Positions 62,251-64,000 of a stretch of 64,000 nucleotides of DNA are shown piece by piece; position 1 is the first letter of the stretch; each line of letters opens with the position of its first letter. Source of the DNA: Hungatella sp. UBA3048 (GTDB lineage: Bacteria > Bacillota > Clostridia > Lachnospirales > Lachnospiraceae); assembly GCA_002367105.1 (NCBI GenBank), contig DFCS01000051.1, positions 62,001-126,000 on the forward strand. The letters run 5' to 3'. The translations under genes were made by a program, and so were the position numbers. Below the pieces are notes generated by a model. That model was not told the DNA's origin. It was given only the letters and a program-made list of their open reading frames with translations, and made no database searches.

Positions 62251-62631
62251 TTAAAACCTCTGTCCACATTTAGGACAGTATTCAAAATCCTCTGTGGTTT
62301 CATACCCGCAGTGGGAACATTGCTTCCGGTTCCAGTCTGAACTCCTGCGGCCGGATTGCACCAGGGTCAAATCCTGCTCACTAATGTCTACAGACTCCTT
62401 ATGATTCAGACTTTTTCCTTTTTCGGAGTTCAGTTCGTAAAGGGTGTTACAGCAGGACATTTGAACGTAATAACGTCTGTCCCATTTAATGATGGGGATG
62501 AAAAAAATACTGAAATAACTGTAGGTCATAAAAACCTGGTATCTGCCGTAGCCTCCACACAGGCCGCAGATTACTGTTTTTGTATAATCGAGTATTTTCT
62601 TTCCCTGGCTCATGCCGCATATAAAAAACAT
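62251..62631 (-). CDS. Zinc-ribbon domain protein
   Basis: This 126-aa protein begins MFFICGMSQGKKILDY and contains CGLCGG, a hydrophobic stretch (YSYFSIFFIPIIKW), and a C-terminal double-CxxC zinc ribbon (CSHCGY ... CPKCGQRF). This is the zinc-ribbon 15 family pattern with an N-terminal conserved motif. Function is unknown. ATG 62631 follows CAGGAGGAACTT. Confidence 0.78.
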   Translation of the reverse strand: MFFICGMSQGKKILDYTKTVICGLCGGYGRYQVFMTYSYFSIFFIPIIKWDRRYYVQMSCCNTLYELNSEKGKSLNHKESVDISEQDLTLVQSGRRSSDWNRKQCSHCGYETTEDFEYCPKCGQRF

Positions 62632-62800
62632 AAGTTCCTCCTGAAAATGAATGATGGTTTGACTTTGGATTATCATGACATATGATATTTATATGAATTT
62701 TATCATAATTCCATATCGCTTACAACTCATATAAAACCATATTCAGGGCAAGTGAACAAGATATTCGTGTAAGCTGTTTCGCAGAAAGGAACGCATAAGA

Positions 62801-62849
62801 GAAAGATGCTGTAAAATGATTCGTTAATAACCATTTTACAGCACCTTTC
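62801..62849. terminator. Large hairpin, possible bidirectional terminator
   Basis: GAAAGATGCTGTAAAATG and CATTTTACAGCACCTTTC pair over 18 bases with one mismatch. It lies between the DUF378 gene and the zinc-ribbon gene; both flanks have T-rich sequence. Confidence 0.6.
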
Positions 62850-62923
62850 TTATGTAATTATAATAACGAGCGAGGGCATTACCGCATGGTAAGTGATCCG
62901 CTCATGCTGCAATGCCCTTTAAA

Positions 62924-63142
62924 TTATCGGTTATCTTCTGTTCCAGCCTCGGAACGGCCATAAAAAGTAATCAGGTACAACCCGCAAATTCCTACTAGAG
63001 CATACACGATTCTCGTAATCCATGTCATGCTGCCGAAAATAAATGATACCAGGTTGAAGTTAAAGAAACCTACCAGCCCCCAGTTGACCGCGCCAATAAT
63101 GGCTATAGTCAGAGCAGTGTAATTCAATGCTTTATTTCCCAT
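62924..63142 (-). CDS. DUF378 family membrane protein
   Basis: This 72-aa protein has two hydrophobic helices with IAIIGAVNWGLVGFFNFNLVSFIFG (indicated by IIGAVNWGLVGFFNFNLV), the DUF378 signature. Function is unknown. A second inverted repeat, AGGGCATT / AATGCCCT at about 62871-62921, follows the stop and may terminate it. Confidence 0.9.
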   Translation of the reverse strand: MGNKALNYTALTIAIIGAVNWGLVGFFNFNLVSFIFGSMTWITRIVYALVGICGLYLITFYGRSEAGTEDNR

Positions 63143-63196
63143 GGCACTACCTCCTTTTCTTTCATTATTATGGAGTAGTTTTTTGGTTTTTATACA

Positions 63197-64000
63197 TTAT
63201 TTTCCTAAACTATCAATCCTGGCTTTTATATCACTTTCCCTGTCCTTGAATAAAAGCCGCTCATTATATTGATAATACCGTTCACAATCGTATTCTTTTA
63301 AAAATTTAACGCTGTGATACCCGGTATTTAATTCCGTTATAAATACCACCATTTCCTGTCCGTCACCGAATGCGGCTTCCATAAAATCAAAGGCATGCTC
63401 CAGGGATTTTCCACCCTCTTCCAAAAGCGCCTCATATCTGGCGTTCTCTTTCTCAAACATCTCCCGTATCCGGTCCCAGGCATCCTCATTCCCGGTCCCT
63501 TCCATTCGGAGGGTTTCCTCATATTGAAGAAGAAGGGCCTCCACATCCCGGCGTAAATAATCTTCTCTCCTGCTTAAAAGGCCAGCTTTTCTTCTCCTGT
63601 CCCAATCACCATTCCACTGGTCCCTTAATTGGGCAAGGCTGGCAACCATGGAGGTATCCCGATCTTTTTCGGATTCCGGACTTATCTTTTTAAGTTCGTC
63701 CATCAAAAGGCCGGTTCTATCCCCCTGATCAGACACAGAGCGGAAGCTTTGGCCCAATCTGGATAAAAGCAGGCCGATGACACTCAGCTTCTCATCAAAA
63801 GATGCCCGTTTGAGCCTGTCGCACAGGCTCTCCCTGATGATTCCTGACAAGATCTCATCGATCTGGTAATCATCCCGGTACTTATAATAAAGATCCAGGT
63901 AGTTGGTAAAATCCTTAGAAATCTTAGGAAACTGGATATATTCTCCCACCACATCCCGATCCACTTTTTTGCCCAGGCGTTCATAAATTTCAATAAATTT
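63197..64000 (-). CDS. Hypothetical protein (5' end cut by window)
   Basis: The frame is open from the window edge and encodes 267 residues to a stop at 63197. It is helical and charged (e.g. LDLYYKYRDDYQIDE, LMDELKKISPESEKDRD). No domain is recognised. The apparent GTG at 63964 is internal, since 12 in-frame codons precede it. Confidence 0.7.
   Translation of the reverse strand, partial: KFIEIYERLGKKVDRDVVGEYIQFPKISKDFTNYLDLYYKYRDDYQIDEILSGIIRESLCDRLKRASFDEKLSVIGLLLSRLGQSFRSVSDQGDRTGLLMDELKKISPESEKDRDTSMVASLAQLRDQWNGDWDRRRKAGLLSRREDYLRRDVEALLLQYEETLRMEGTGNEDAWDRIREMFEKENARYEALLEEGGKSLEHAFDFMEAAFGDGQEMVVFITELNTGYHSVKFLKEYDCERYYQYNERLLFKDRESDIKARIDSLGK

Overview
The window looks like a Lachnospiraceae chromosome (Clostridium XIVa / Lacrimispora-like Firmicute). 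Reasons are the AGGAGG-type ribosome binding sites throughout, low to moderate GC, an ECF cobalt transporter under a cobalamin riboswitch, PTS and LacI sugar genes, and a clostridial siphophage. Nearly all chromosomal genes read on the minus strand. The middle of the window, about 41.8 kb, is one apparently complete prophage.

Left chromosomal arm (1-11058): cbiQ-cbiO, then a promoter and B12 riboswitch, then cbiM-cbiN (cobalt import). Next is a sugar locus: a YiaK-like 2,3-diketogulonate reductase, a propeller-type putative glycosidase, a Glc-family PTS EIIBC and a LacI regulator with a visible operator. An ABC-F protein with a possible attenuating leader and a lipoprotein gene follow.

Prophage (11059-52865): a 43-bp perfect direct repeat marks both ends. 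In transcription order from the right the genes are: integrase and a SNIPE-like DUF4041/GIY-YIG nuclease beside a CI-like repressor (plus strand); a divergent control region with five operator-like repeats; then, all on the minus strand, Cro and excisionase-like genes, small early genes, a recombination block (annealing protein, PD-(D/E)XK nuclease, HerA ATPase), replication genes, accessory genes, a late regulator, terminase, portal, head, tail (with a frameshifted tail chaperone pair and tape measure), tail fibres, holin and amidase. The layout fits a pac-type, SPP1-like siphovirus. Embedded extras are a reduced group II intron placed directly after a terminator, a LexA-box promoter in front of two tail-like genes, a zinc ribbon plus nucleoside-deoxyribosyltransferase-like protein, a DUF3825 protein, and a minor capsid protein with an HExxH tail domain.

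Right chromosomal arm (52866-64000): a polar amino-acid ABC transporter, a tail-anchored protein of unknown function, dihydroorotase, a split ThrE-type exporter, a metallo-beta-lactamase-fold hydrolase, a small lipoprotein, an MmcQ/YjbR protein, a nitroreductase, a zinc-ribbon protein, a DUF378 membrane protein, and a truncated unknown gene at the edge.

The items most worth following up are the SNIPE-like nuclease in the lysogeny module, the terminator-targeted group II intron relic, the LexA-controlled tail-like gene pair, the NDT-like accessory protein, and a palindrome (GTTGCGATATCGCAAC) found at three phage sites.
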